Below are positions 1-7,535 of a DNA stretch of 27,566 bases, piece by piece. The notes under the pieces were generated by a model. That model did no database searches and was not told where the DNA came from. It saw only the letters and a list, made by a program, of their open reading frames with translations. Source of the stretch: DASTQL01 sp035462375 (lineage in GTDB: Bacteria; Actinomycetota; Actinomycetes; Jiangellales; Jiangellaceae). Made by a program: the position numbers and the translations under genes. The first letter of the stretch is position 1; the number at the start of each line of letters is the position of its first letter. Where the stretch lies: contig DATHUJ010000026.1 of NCBI GenBank assembly GCA_035462375.1, forward strand, positions 1 through 27,566, given 5' to 3'.

Positions 1-1
1 G

Positions 2-240
2 GGGACGGTGAAGTCGAAACCGCCGGTCGACCGCGGGATTCGCTGCCACGTGCGTGGCGACATCGTCTTCGACGCCGACGGCCACCTGTACCTGTCCCGG
101 TGCCGGTGGTGTCGGCCGAGCCGGCGACGGGTTCGACGCTGTTGACGGTCACCTTCTGCATCGAGGGCACGGCCGACCCCGACGGGGACCAGCTGCGCTA
201 CGCCTGGGACTTCGCCGCCGACGGCCGGGTCGACAGTTCA
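2..240 (+). pseudogene. Remnant of a PQQ-type sugar dehydrogenase / PKD-domain secreted protein
   Basis: Two fragments of one protein type lie in different frames. Bases 2-97 (frame 2) encode a stretch ending GDIVFDADGHLYLS, which resembles the glucose/sorbosone dehydrogenase propeller blade that normally reads CCHVGGD...FD..GNLYLSTGD. From about base 100 (frame 1) the sequence jumps to a PKD domain (VVSAEPATG, then DPDGDQLRYAWDF and DGRVDS). In intact actinobacterial proteins of this kind, often carrying ThuA and carbohydrate-binding domains, hundreds of residues separate these motifs. An internal deletion near bases 97-102 therefore removed most of the dehydrogenase and shifted the frame. 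Homology is lost after about base 240. The first Cys of the usual CCH motif also reads Arg here (IRCHV). The upstream part lies outside the window, so the full extent of decay is unknown. Confidence 0.6.
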
Positions 241-276
241 CCACCAGGCTGCTCGGGTCATCACCAGGCGCGGACG

Positions 277-298
277 CCTCGTGAAGGCCCCACGAAGG
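277..298 (-). terminator. Probable terminator of the alpha-glucosidase gene
   Basis: Bases 277-283 (CCTCGTG) pair with 291-298 (CACGAAGG) through seven base pairs with one bulged A, around a 7-nt loop. The hairpin begins 12 nt beyond the stop codon of the minus-strand gene. A second small stem (AGGCG/CGCCT, 266-279) overlaps it. There is no T-tract, which is usual in actinobacteria. The position supports the call; the stem is only moderately strong. Confidence 0.4.
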
Positions 299-310
299 TG
301 GTGAACGTGG

Positions 311-1963
311 TCATTCGGGGCCGGGACCGGTCGAGAGCCAGGCGGCGGCGTCCACGGGGAGCCGCCCGCCCTCGAGCGGGGCACTGGAGACCAGCAGCTC
401 CTCGTGCGGCGGGAGCTCGGCGGGCGCGCCGCCGATGTTGACCACGCAGACGAAGCCGGGGTCGCGCCGGAAGGCCAGCACCCCCGCCGCGCTGTCGATC
501 CAGTGCATCGGCCCGTCACCGAGGGCGTCCAGCTCCCGGCGCAGCCGCAGGGCAGTCCGGTAGAGCTCGAGCGTCGACCCCTCGACCCCCTCCTGGGCCG
601 CCACCGAGAGCTCGGCCCAGTGGTGCGGCTGCGGCAGCCACGGCACACCGTCCCCGAAGCCCAGCGACGGGCCGGATCCGGTCCACGGGATCGGCACCCG
701 GCACCCGTCGCGGCCACGCAGGGTGTGGCCGCTGCGCTCCCAGACGGGGTCCTGCAGCACCTCGTCGGGCAGGTCGGTGACCTCCTCCAGGGCGAGCTCG
801 TCGCCCTGGTAGACGTAGGCGCCGCCGGGCAGGGCCAGCATCAGCAGGGCGGCGGCGCGTCCCCGCCGGCGGCCGAGCTCGACGTCGACCTCCCAGTCAC
901 CGGTGTGGATGTCGGCGCCGGCCACCTGCTCGAGGCGGGCGTACCGGGTCACGTGCCGGGTGATGTCGTGGTTCGACAGCACCCAGGTGGCCGGCGCCCC
1001 TACCGTGGCGTGCGAGGCCATCGTCGTGTCGATCACCTCGCGCAGCGGGCCGGCCGACCAGGGCGCCCTCACGAAGTCGAAGTTGAAGGCGGTGTGCAGC
1101 ACACCCGGCGCCACGTAGTGGGCGAGCCGCTCGGAGGAGTAGACCCACGCCTCGGCCACGAAGGCCCGGGCCGGGTCGTAGGAGTCGGCCAGCTCGCGCC
1201 ACTCCTCGTAGATGTGGAAGACGTCGTCGCGGTCCCAGTGGGCGTGGTTGCTGCGGTCTGGGGAGTCGAGGACGCCCTCCTCCTCCAGGCCCAGGTCGGG
1301 ATAGCCCATGTCCTTCGTCAGCGAGTGCGCCACGTCGATCCGGAAGCCGTCGACCCCGCGGTCGAACCAGAACCGCAGGACGTCGAGGAACTCGTCCCGG
1401 ACGTCCTTGCGGGTCCAGTTCAGGTCCGGCTGCTTGACGTCGAACAGGTGCAGGTACCACTCGCCCGGGGAACCGTCGGGCTCGGTCACGCGGGTCCAGG
1501 CCGAGCCGCCGAAGGTGCTGCGCCAGTCGGTGGGCGGCTGCTCGCCGGCCTCCCCGCGCCCCGCCCGGAAGTGGTAGCGGCCGCGGGCGTCGGACCCCGG
1601 CCCGGCGCTCAGCGCCTCCTGGAACCACGGGTGCTCGTCTGAGGTGTGGTTGGGCACGATGTCGAGGAAGACCTTCAGCCCCAGTTCGTGCGCCTCGCGC
1701 AGCAGCCGCTCGGCCTGCTCGAGCGTGCCGAAGACCGGCTCGACGTCGCGGTAGTCGGCCACGTCGTAGCCCGCGTCGGCCATCGGGGAGGGGTACCACG
1801 GGTTGATCCAGATCGCGTCGACCCCGAGGTCGCGGAGGTACGGCAGGCGGCTGCGGATCCCCTCCACGTCGCCGAGCCCGTCACCGTCACCGTCGGCGAA
1901 GGACCGGATGTAGACCTGGTAGATGACGGCGTCGCGCCACCAGTCGCGTCGTGTGTCGGTCAC
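311..1963 (-). CDS. aglA: GH13 alpha-glucosidase (AglA-like)
   Basis: A 550-aa cytoplasmic alpha-amylase-superfamily enzyme expected to release glucose from the non-reducing ends of short alpha-glucosides such as maltose, malto-oligosaccharides or trehalose/sucrose-like sugars. The N-terminus (WWRDAVIYQVYIRSF) and all four GH13 regions are present: DIVPNH at 101-106, DGFRIDVAH with the nucleophile Asp210, the acid/base Glu271 in AEAW, and SNHD with Asp333. Length and layout (barrel, inserted B domain about 107-200, C-terminal beta domain) match actinobacterial AglA-type alpha-glucosidases. There is no signal peptide. The GTG start has no Shine-Dalgarno sequence but sits 8 nt after a TAGGGT -10 hexamer, so the mRNA is probably leaderless. 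It lies downstream of guaB1 but has its own promoter. Exact substrate preference cannot be read from the sequence; trehalose-6-phosphate hydrolase and sucrose isomerase are less likely alternatives. Confidence 0.88.
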   Translation of the reverse strand: MTDTRRDWWRDAVIYQVYIRSFADGDGDGLGDVEGIRSRLPYLRDLGVDAIWINPWYPSPMADAGYDVADYRDVEPVFGTLEQAERLLREAHELGLKVFLDIVPNHTSDEHPWFQEALSAGPGSDARGRYHFRAGRGEAGEQPPTDWRSTFGGSAWTRVTEPDGSPGEWYLHLFDVKQPDLNWTRKDVRDEFLDVLRFWFDRGVDGFRIDVAHSLTKDMGYPDLGLEEEGVLDSPDRSNHAHWDRDDVFHIYEEWRELADSYDPARAFVAEAWVYSSERLAHYVAPGVLHTAFNFDFVRAPWSAGPLREVIDTTMASHATVGAPATWVLSNHDITRHVTRYARLEQVAGADIHTGDWEVDVELGRRRGRAAALLMLALPGGAYVYQGDELALEEVTDLPDEVLQDPVWERSGHTLRGRDGCRVPIPWTGSGPSLGFGDGVPWLPQPHHWAELSVAAQEGVEGSTLELYRTALRLRRELDALGDGPMHWIDSAAGVLAFRRDPGFVCVVNIGGAPAELPPHEELLVSSAPLEGGRLPVDAAAWLSTGPGPE

Positions 1964-1971
1964 GCCGCACC

Positions 1972-2001
1972 ACCCTAGGCACAGGGGCTCGCACGCCCCA
2001 A
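1972..2001 (-). promoter_or_regulatory. Leaderless promoter of the alpha-glucosidase
   Basis: On the minus strand, TTGGGG (1996-2001) and TAGGGT (1972-1977) are separated by 18 nt, and TAGGGT lies 8 nt before the GTG start. This matches a housekeeping -35/-10 pair with transcription starting at or next to the start codon. The 47-bp gap to guaB1 also contains a GGGGC/GCCCC inverted pair in the spacer, which could be an operator or a weak guaB1 terminator. Confidence 0.55.
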
Positions 2002-2010
2002 CTCAGCGGC

Positions 2011-3447
2011 TCACCAGGAGGAGTCCTGCGGGCGTCCCTCCGCGTAGCCCGAGGCCCCCTGCAGGCCGACGACCGCCCGCTCGTGGAACTCCCCGAGGGT
2101 GGCCGCGCCGGCGTAGGTGCAGGCGCTGCGCACGCCGGATGCGATGGTGTCGAGGAGGTCCTCCACCCCCGGTCGTACGGGGTCGAGGTACATCCGGCTG
2201 GAGGAGATCCCCTCCTCGTACAGGGCCTTACGGGCCCGCTCGAAGGGAGTGTCGGCCGTCGTGCGGTGCAGCACCGCGCGGGCGGAGGCCATCCCGAAGC
2301 TCTCCTTGTACATCCGCCCGTCGGCGTCGTGCTGGACGTCCCCGGGCGACTCGAAGGTCCCGGCGAACCACGAGCCGATCATCACGTTGGAGGCGCCGGC
2401 GGCCAGGGCCAGGGCGACGTCGCGGGGGTGCCGGACGCCCCCGTCGGCCCACACGTGGCGGCCCAGCCGGTGAGCCTCGGTCGCGCACTCCAGCACGGCC
2501 GAGAACTGCGGCCGGCCCACGCCGGTCATCATCCGCGTGGTGCACATGGCGCCCGGCCCGACGCCGACCTTGACGACGTCGGCACCCGCGTCGACGAGGT
2601 CGCGTACCCCCTCGGTCGTGACCACGTTGCCGGCGACCACCGGGACCTCGGCGCCGACGGCCCGGACGGCTCCGAGGGCGGCGACCATCTTGTCCTGGTG
2701 GCCGTGCGCGGTGTCGACGACGAGCACGTCGATGCCGGCCTCCAGCAGCGCCGCCGCCTTGCCCTTGACGTCGCCCGTCACCCCGACCGCCGCGGCGACC
2801 CGCAGGCGGCCCGCGGCGTCGACCGCCGGCCGGTAGATGGTGGACCGCAGGGCTCCCGTCCGGGTGAGGACGCCGACGATCCGCCCGGTGCTGTCGAGGA
2901 CCGGAGCGAGCCGGCGGCGGGCGGCGTGCATGACCTCGTACGCCTGGCGGGGCGAGGTGCCGACGGGCACGGTCAGCAGGTCCGTCGACATCAGCCGCTC
3001 CACCTGTGCGAACCGGTCGGCACCGGCGCAGTCGACCTCGGTGACCACGCCCACCGGCCGCCCGTCGTCGACGACCACGGCGGCACCGTGCGCGCGCTTG
3101 GGCATGAGGGCCAGCACCGCCGAGACGGTCTCGTGCCGGTCGACGGTGATCGGCGTCTCGTACACCAGGTTTCGCGCCTTGACCCAGGAGACGACCTCGG
3201 CGACGACGTCGACGGGGATGTCCTGCGGGATCACCACGAGCCCCCCGCGCCGGGCTACGGTCTCGGCCATCCGACGCCCGGAGACCGCCGTCATGTTGGC
3301 CACGACGACGGGCAGGGTCGTGCCCGAGCCGTCGGTCGAGGCCAGGTCGACGTCGAAGCGGGACTCCACGGACGAGCGCCGCGGGACCATGAAGACGTCG
3401 TCGTAGGTCAGGTCCACCGCGGGCGTGTGGCCTTCAAGGAAGCGCAT
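2011..3447 (-). CDS. guaB1: GuaB1-family GMP reductase (IMP dehydrogenase-like, CBS-containing)
   Basis: A 478-aa IMPDH/GMPR-superfamily protein. The (beta/alpha)8 barrel is interrupted by a CBS-domain pair at about 94-205. The catalytic loop reads GVGPGAMCTTRMMTGVG with the nucleophilic Cys302 (GIGPGSICTTR in true IMPDH). DGG at 335-337 and the flap KESFGMASARA (381-391) are also present. The AMCTTRMMTG loop and the KESFGMAS flap are hallmarks of the actinobacterial GuaB1 group, whose mycobacterial member was shown to reduce GMP to IMP with NADPH. The likely role is therefore purine salvage, with CBS domains sensing purine nucleotides. The ATG is set by GAGGAG at 3454-3459, 6 nt upstream and inside the end of glbO; only 3 nt separate the two genes, so they form an operon. 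Many pipelines would label it simply IMP dehydrogenase. Confidence 0.9.
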   Translation of the reverse strand: MRFLEGHTPAVDLTYDDVFMVPRRSSVESRFDVDLASTDGSGTTLPVVVANMTAVSGRRMAETVARRGGLVVIPQDIPVDVVAEVVSWVKARNLVYETPITVDRHETVSAVLALMPKRAHGAAVVVDDGRPVGVVTEVDCAGADRFAQVERLMSTDLLTVPVGTSPRQAYEVMHAARRRLAPVLDSTGRIVGVLTRTGALRSTIYRPAVDAAGRLRVAAAVGVTGDVKGKAAALLEAGIDVLVVDTAHGHQDKMVAALGAVRAVGAEVPVVAGNVVTTEGVRDLVDAGADVVKVGVGPGAMCTTRMMTGVGRPQFSAVLECATEAHRLGRHVWADGGVRHPRDVALALAAGASNVMIGSWFAGTFESPGDVQHDADGRMYKESFGMASARAVLHRTTADTPFERARKALYEEGISSSRMYLDPVRPGVEDLLDTIASGVRSACTYAGAATLGEFHERAVVGLQGASGYAEGRPQDSSW

Positions 3448-3450
3448 CGC

Positions 3451-3858
3451 TCACTCCTCGAAGGTGTTGACCATGGAGTGGGCAGCCCGTTCGAGGTAGT
3501 CCCAGAGCACCACCTCGTACGCGGGTGGCAGGCCGAGCTCGTCGACGGCCTCGCGCATGTGCGCGAGCCAGCGGTCGCGGGCGGCCGGGTTGACCTTGAA
3601 GGGCGCGTGACGCATGCGCAGCCGCGGGTGGCCGCGCTGCTCGGAGTAGGTCGTGGGCCCGCCCCAGTACTGCTCGAGGAACATCAGCAGGCGCTGCTCG
3701 GCTCCCCCGAGATCCTCCTCGGGGTAGAGCGGCCGCAGCAGCTGGTCGCCGGCGACGCCCTGGTAGAAGCGGTGCACGAGCCGGGCGAAGGTCTCGTGTC
3801 CGCCCACGGCGTCGTAGAACGTCTGCTGGTGGGTCTCGGGCTGGCTCACGGCGCCCAT
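3451..3858 (-). CDS. glbO: Group II truncated haemoglobin (GlbO-like)
   Basis: A 135-aa 2-on-2 globin closely resembling mycobacterial GlbO. Shared stretches include FYDAVGG, RFYQGVA, LYPEEDL, FLEQYWGGPTTYSEQRGHP and LRMRHAPF. Haem-pocket residues can be placed: Tyr32 (B10), Tyr45 (CD1), proximal His84 (F8) and Trp97 (G8), the last typical of group II. Family members bind O2 very tightly and are linked to NO/peroxide chemistry or redox signalling near the membrane. The reading frame stays open upstream to about 4347, but homology begins just after the ATG at 3858, which lies 7 nt after a CATCCT -10-like hexamer and has no Shine-Dalgarno sequence, suggesting a leaderless message. It is the first gene of a two-gene operon with guaB1 and diverges from osmC across 57 bp. 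Confidence 0.95.
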   Translation of the reverse strand: MGAVSQPETHQQTFYDAVGGHETFARLVHRFYQGVAGDQLLRPLYPEEDLGGAEQRLLMFLEQYWGGPTTYSEQRGHPRLRMRHAPFKVNPAARDRWLAHMREAVDELGLPPAYEVVLWDYLERAAHSMVNTFEE

Positions 3859-3865
3859 TGTCGCA

Positions 3866-3871
3866 AGGATG
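3866..3871 (-). promoter_or_regulatory. Candidate -10 element for glbO-guaB1
   Basis: Minus-strand CATCCT ends 7 nt before the glbO ATG. It fits the [TC]ANNNT pattern seen in front of the other genes here that lack a Shine-Dalgarno sequence. The first base deviates from TANNNT, so strength may be modest. The 57-bp divergent region must also hold the osmC promoter. Confidence 0.35.
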
Positions 3872-3915
3872 GGCGAGCACCGGACCACAGCCATCGCAGA
3901 CGGAGGTATGACTTC

Positions 3916-4341
3916 ATGGCCGCCACCCGAACCGCATCGACGCACTGGGAGGGGTCGCTGACCGAGGGGGCAGGGCGGACGACGCTCGAGTCCTCCGGGC
4001 TCGGCACCTATGACGTGACGTGGCCCGCCCGCACGGAGGAACCCGAGGGCAAGACGTCTCCGGAGGAGCTCATCGCGGCCGCGCACTCGGCGTGCTTCTC
4101 GATGTCCCTCGCGCTCGCGCTGACCAAGGCTGGGTCGCCACCTGCCGCGGTGGACACACGCGCCGACGTCACCTTCCAGCCGGGGACCGGCATCACCGGC
4201 GTCCACCTGGTGGTGCGGGCCGAGGTTCCTGGCCTGTCCGCCGAGCAGTTCGCCGAGGCCGCCGCCACCGCCGAGCAGGGGTGCCCGGTGAGCATGGCCC
4301 TGTCCGGCACGACGATCACCGTGGACGCGGCCCTCGCCTGA
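3916..4341 (+). CDS. OsmC/Ohr-family thiol peroxidase
   Basis: A 141-aa OsmC-family protein that reduces organic hydroperoxides or peroxides through a cysteine pair. The peroxidatic cysteine is Cys60 in AAAHSACFSM and the resolving cysteine is Cys123 in EQGCPVS. The expected upstream KTSPEELIAAAHS motif is present, and length and motif spacing match OsmC rather than the shorter Ohr type. The start is fixed by GGAGG at 3902-3906, 9 nt before the ATG. It is transcribed away from glbO and lies 10 nt before the amylosucrase-like gene, so the two are probably cotranscribed. Osmotic or oxidative stress induction is typical of the family but is not visible here. Confidence 0.92.
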   Translation: MAATRTASTHWEGSLTEGAGRTTLESSGLGTYDVTWPARTEEPEGKTSPEELIAAAHSACFSMSLALALTKAGSPPAAVDTRADVTFQPGTGITGVHLVVRAEVPGLSAEQFAEAAATAEQGCPVSMALSGTTITVDAALA

Positions 4342-4351
4342 ACCCACCCGG

Positions 4352-6289
4352 ATGACCGCCCCCGAGGCGCTGCAGCGGCAGGCCGGCGAGGCCCTCGCCG
4401 GCCTGCAGGCGCACGAGCGGGAGCTCTTCGCTCTACGACTTGACCGATGGTACGAGGACCTGCTCGACGGTCTCGCCGCGGTCTACCCGTCCGAGCAGGT
4501 CGGGCCGCTGGTGGAGCAAGTCGTCCGGCTGGCTGCGAACGCCTACGCGGAGCGGGCGCCCGAACTCAAGCGGCTCGACCTGAGGCGGTCGCTGGAGCCG
4601 GACTGGTTCCAGCACCCCCGGATGCTCGGGTACGCCGCGTACGCCGACCGCTTCGCGGGCGACCTCACCGGGGTGCGGGAGCACATCCCGTACCTCGAGG
4701 AGCTCGGTGTCACCTACCTGCACCTGATGCCGCTGCTGCGGCCCCGGGAAGGGCCCAACGACGGTGGCTACGCGGTCGCGGACTACCGCGGCGTGCGGCC
4801 CGACCTGGGTGACGTGGAGGACCTGCGGCGGCTCGCGTCCACCCTGCGCGAGGCGGGCATCAGCCTGTGCCTAGACCTGGTGCTCAACCACGTCGCGCGC
4901 GAGCACCCCTGGGCGGTGGCGGCGCGCTGGGGGGACGAGCACTTCCGCGCGTACTTCCGGCTCTTCCCCGACCGTGGCGGGCCGGAGGGCCCCGATGCCT
5001 ACGAGCGGACGTTGCCGGAGGTCTTCCCGGACTTCGCGCCCGGCAACTTCACCTGGGACGACGACGTCGGCGCCTGGGTGTGGACGACCTTCAACTCGTG
5101 GCAGTGGGACGTCGACTGGTCCAACCCGGACGTCTTCTGCGAGTACGCGGACATCGTCTGCTTCCTCGCCAACCTCGGGGTCGAGGTGCTGAGGCTCGAC
5201 GCCATCGCCTTCCTCTGGAAACGGCTGGGCACCAGCTGCCAGAACCAGCCCGAGGTGCACGCGCTGGTGCAGGCGCTGCGGGCGGTGGTCCGGATGGCCT
5301 GTCCGGCGGTCGTCTTCAAGGCGGAGGCGATCGTCGGGCCGTCCGACCTCATCGCCTACCTCGGCCGGGGGGCGCACCACGGCAAGGTCAGCGATCTCGC
5401 GTACCACAACAGCCTGATGGTGCAGATCTGGTCGATGCTGGCGAGTCGCGACGTCCGGCTCACCGCGGTCGCCTTGGGCCGCTTCCCGTCGCGCCCGTCG
5501 ACGACGGCCTGGATCACCTACGTACGGTGCCACGACGACATCGGCTGGGCGATCGACGACGAGGACGCCGCGGCGGCGGGGATCTCCGGCTTCGACCACC
5601 GGGCGTTCCTGTCCGACTACTACGCCGGGCTGTTTCCCGGATCGCACGCGCGGGGCCTGGTCTTCCAGGAGAACCCCGCCACCCGGGACCGCCGGATCAG
5701 CGGGATGACGGCCTCGCTCGCGGGGTTGGACGAGGCACTGGAGTCGGGTGACCCGGCCCGGGGGGACCTCGCCGTCGGGCGGATCCTGCTCGCGCACGCC
5801 GTCGCCGTGGGCTGGGGCGGGGTCCCCGTGCTGTGGATGGGTGACGAGATCGCCCTGCGCAACGACGTGGACTGGGCCGAGGAGCCGGCCCACGCCGACG
5901 ACAACCGATGGGTGCACCGGCCGCGCCTGCCCTGGGACGCCGCCGCCCGCCGCGACGACCAGTCGACGGTGGAGGGCAGGGTGTGGTCTGGCGTACGCCA
6001 CCTCGCGCGGGTGCGCGCCTCGCTGCCGCACCTGCACGCCTCCGTACGGTCGGAGGTGGGGGAGGTCCACGACCCCGGCGTGCTCCCGGTGGTCCGGCGG
6101 CACCCGGTCGGGGCCTTCGTTGCCCTCTACAACGTCTCCGAGTCGTGGCGGCCCTACCCGACGCACGTCGTCGCGGCGCACGGGGTGGAGCGTCCCGTGG
6201 ACCGGCTGGGCGGCCACGTGGTCGAGCCGGGGGGCGACGGGAACCTGTGGCTCCCGCCGTACGCGGCCTGGTGGCTGACCTCCGGCTGA
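4352..6289 (+). CDS. Amylosucrase-like GH13 glucosyltransferase
   Basis: A 645-aa protein with an N-terminal helical domain (about 1-90) followed by a GH13 barrel. Amylosucrases (GH13 subfamily 4) use sucrose as donor to extend alpha-1,4-glucan, releasing fructose; sucrose hydrolases are close relatives. Signature stretches include GPNDGGYAVADYR, WVWTTFNSWQWDV, ANLGVEVLRLDAIAFLWK with nucleophile Asp283, GTSCQNQPEVHAL, KAEAIV with acid/base Glu325, YVRCHDDIGW with Asp395, and DDNRWVHRPR. Asp137 and the Arg of HRPR correspond to the salt bridge that closes the sucrose pocket in Neisseria amylosucrase, supporting sucrose use. Length (645 versus about 636 aa) fits. The ATG has no obvious Shine-Dalgarno sequence and begins 10 nt after the osmC stop, suggesting translational coupling. 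Whether it makes polymer or mainly hydrolyses sucrose cannot be decided from sequence. Confidence 0.88.
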   Translation: MTAPEALQRQAGEALAGLQAHERELFALRLDRWYEDLLDGLAAVYPSEQVGPLVEQVVRLAANAYAERAPELKRLDLRRSLEPDWFQHPRMLGYAAYADRFAGDLTGVREHIPYLEELGVTYLHLMPLLRPREGPNDGGYAVADYRGVRPDLGDVEDLRRLASTLREAGISLCLDLVLNHVAREHPWAVAARWGDEHFRAYFRLFPDRGGPEGPDAYERTLPEVFPDFAPGNFTWDDDVGAWVWTTFNSWQWDVDWSNPDVFCEYADIVCFLANLGVEVLRLDAIAFLWKRLGTSCQNQPEVHALVQALRAVVRMACPAVVFKAEAIVGPSDLIAYLGRGAHHGKVSDLAYHNSLMVQIWSMLASRDVRLTAVALGRFPSRPSTTAWITYVRCHDDIGWAIDDEDAAAAGISGFDHRAFLSDYYAGLFPGSHARGLVFQENPATRDRRISGMTASLAGLDEALESGDPARGDLAVGRILLAHAVAVGWGGVPVLWMGDEIALRNDVDWAEEPAHADDNRWVHRPRLPWDAAARRDDQSTVEGRVWSGVRHLARVRASLPHLHASVRSEVGEVHDPGVLPVVRRHPVGAFVALYNVSESWRPYPTHVVAAHGVERPVDRLGGHVVEPGGDGNLWLPPYAAWWLTSG

Positions 6290-6361
6290 CCCGGACCGGA
6301 GCCAGCGGCAGCCCACCCCGGTGCCCGTCCGCCCGGCAGGCCCCCTCCCGCCGCCTTGGCC

Positions 6362-6420
6362 GTGATCATGGAAGGATCGCCCTTCCGAGCGCCCCTGGAG
6401 GGCGATCCGTCCATGATCAC
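6362..6420. repeat. 59-bp palindromic repeat, copy A (hairpin between convergent genes)
   Basis: The left arm 6362-6383 and right arm 6399-6420 are 22-nt inverted repeats with one mismatch (GGAAGG on the left, complement of GGACGG on the right) around a 15-nt loop. The outer end reads GTGATCATGGA. It lies between the convergent amylosucrase and XRE genes, 17 bp beyond the XRE stop and 72 bp beyond the amylosucrase stop, so it could terminate both. A near-identical copy sits at 8616-8674. Each copy carries four GATC sites. Arms conserved between copies with a divergent loop point to a dispersed repeat family rather than a one-off terminator. Confidence 0.85.
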
Positions 6421-6436
6421 CGGGACCCCGGACGTG

Positions 6437-6676
6437 TCAGGCCGTACGCTGGCTGTCGGTGATCCGCGGGAATGGCCGAGGGGAGAAGATCACCTCCACC
6501 GGGAGGCCGAAGAACTCCGCGATCCGCAGGGCCAGGTGCAGGCTGGGGTTGTACTCGCCGCGCTCGAGGTAGCCGATCGTCTGGTAGTGCACCCCGAGGG
6601 CGTCGGCGAGCTGCCGGCGGGTGACGCCCCGCTCGGCGCGCAGGAGGGCGATCCGGTTGTAGACGGCGTCGCTCAC
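6437..6676 (-). CDS. Small XRE/Cro-CI family regulator of the ABC operon
   Basis: A 79-aa single-domain helix-turn-helix protein. RIALLRAERGVTRRQLADAL (8-27) starts the domain, and GVHYQTIGYLERGEYNPS (28-45) supplies the turn and recognition helix; IAEFFGLPVEVIF (52-64) closes the fold. There is no ligand-binding or dimerisation extension. Such short XRE proteins commonly sit beside ABC-2 exporters and control them. The GTG start is 4 nt past the permease stop, within the same operon, and has no clear Shine-Dalgarno sequence, implying translational coupling. The frame is open further upstream inside the permease, but homology begins at VSDAVYNRI. It is a good candidate to bind the nested palindrome at 8559-8596; that is inference. 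Confidence 0.85.
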   Translation of the reverse strand: MSDAVYNRIALLRAERGVTRRQLADALGVHYQTIGYLERGEYNPSLHLALRIAEFFGLPVEVIFSPRPFPRITDSQRTA

Positions 6677-6680
6677 CCGG

Positions 6681-7535
6681 TCACCGAACCCACTGGGCGG
6701 CGGCGTCCCGGGCTGCCTGGACCGCCGAGCCCGACTGCCGGCGGGCCATCCGCCGCAGCACAACCGGGGTGAGCAGGAAACCGACCACAGCCCAGGCGGT
6801 GAGGACCAGGACGGTCTGGCCGGTGCGCCAGGTTCCGCCGATCTCGAGGGCGGCCGCCGCATCGGGGAGGAACGCCGAGCGCATGCCCAGCCCGATCCAG
6901 TAGATCGGGAAGACCTGGGCCACCGCCTGCACCCAGCCCCAGAGTGCCTGCATGGGGAAGAAGATCCCCGAGATCGCGGTGAGGATGACGATCGGCAGCA
7001 TGCCCCAGGTCCCGACCTTCTGGACGCCGGGGACGAGGGAGCCGAGGACCATGCCGATGGGCAGGCTCGCCAGCAGGCCGAGCACGACCACCCACGCGAA
7101 CGTGAGCCACCCGGCCGGCCCGTCGGACATCAGGTCGTCGAAGAGCAGGAGGCTCGGGACCAGGACCACGAGGAGCAGCGGGAGCAGCCCGAGCGAGTGG
7201 TAGAGCAGCTGTCCGGTGACGTAGCCCTGCATGCCGTGCGGCAGGGACTTCAGCCGCAGCAACGTGCCGTCCTCCCGCTCCATGGCGAGGGAGTACATGG
7301 GTCCGATGACGACACCGAACGCCAGGAGCGCGCCCAGGATGCTGGGGAGTGCCACGGTGGCGTACGACAGCGTCGTGCCCTCGATCTCGTTGTCGCGGTT
7401 GAACCACAGGTAGGCCAGCGTGCCGAGGCCCATGAAGAGGTAGAAGCCCTGGTCCTGCGGGCTGCGCAGGCTGAGCAGGAACTCGGTCCATCCTCGCCTC
7501 GTGCCGAGTCGAACGGCGTGGGTGCTGGCGTTCAT
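6681..7535 (-). CDS. ABC-2 type transporter permease
   Basis: A 284-aa integral membrane protein with about six hydrophobic segments: roughly 32-48, 62-80, 110-132, 142-164, 178-205 and 238-262. The MEREDGTLLRLKSLP stretch (85-99) is the coupling-helix region characteristic of ABC-2 permeases, and GIFFPMQALWGW (189-200) is typical of the fifth segment. Family members export drugs, lipids, peptides or polysaccharides; the substrate cannot be inferred. Its ATG overlaps the ATPase stop in an ATGA junction, showing tight coupling, and the XRE gene follows after 4 nt. Confidence 0.9.
   Translation of the reverse strand: MNASTHAVRLGTRRGWTEFLLSLRSPQDQGFYLFMGLGTLAYLWFNRDNEIEGTTLSYATVALPSILGALLAFGVVIGPMYSLAMEREDGTLLRLKSLPHGMQGYVTGQLLYHSLGLLPLLLVVLVPSLLLFDDLMSDGPAGWLTFAWVVVLGLLASLPIGMVLGSLVPGVQKVGTWGMLPIVILTAISGIFFPMQALWGWVQAVAQVFPIYWIGLGMRSAFLPDAAAALEIGGTWRTGQTVLVLTAWAVVGFLLTPVVLRRMARRQSGSAVQAARDAAAQWVR

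Noticed and set aside
237..305. 9-bp inverted repeat TTCACCACC/GGTGGTGAA as an operator or mobile-element end
   Set aside because: The arms are 51 bp apart within decayed sequence with no promoter or element between them; the hairpin inside it better explains termination of the alpha-glucosidase gene.
404..1642. 412-codon plus-strand ORF opposite the alpha-glucosidase
   Set aside because: Antisense shadow of a gene with all four GH13 motifs; no independent motifs or ribosome-binding site.
1951..4341. A 796-codon plus-strand ORF opposite guaB1 and glbO that ends as OsmC
   Set aside because: Only its last 141 codons (from ATG 3916, with GGAGG) match a protein family; the rest is the antisense of guaB1 and glbO, kept open by GC-rich codon bias.
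3451..4347. Upstream extension of the glbO frame to about 298 codons
   Set aside because: The extra residues are antisense to osmC and unlike globins; homology begins at the ATG 3858.
6362..6420. CRISPR-like or tRNA-like interpretation of the paired repeats
   Set aside because: Only two palindromic copies 2.25 kb apart with no spacer array and no cloverleaf; no tRNA was found anywhere in the window.
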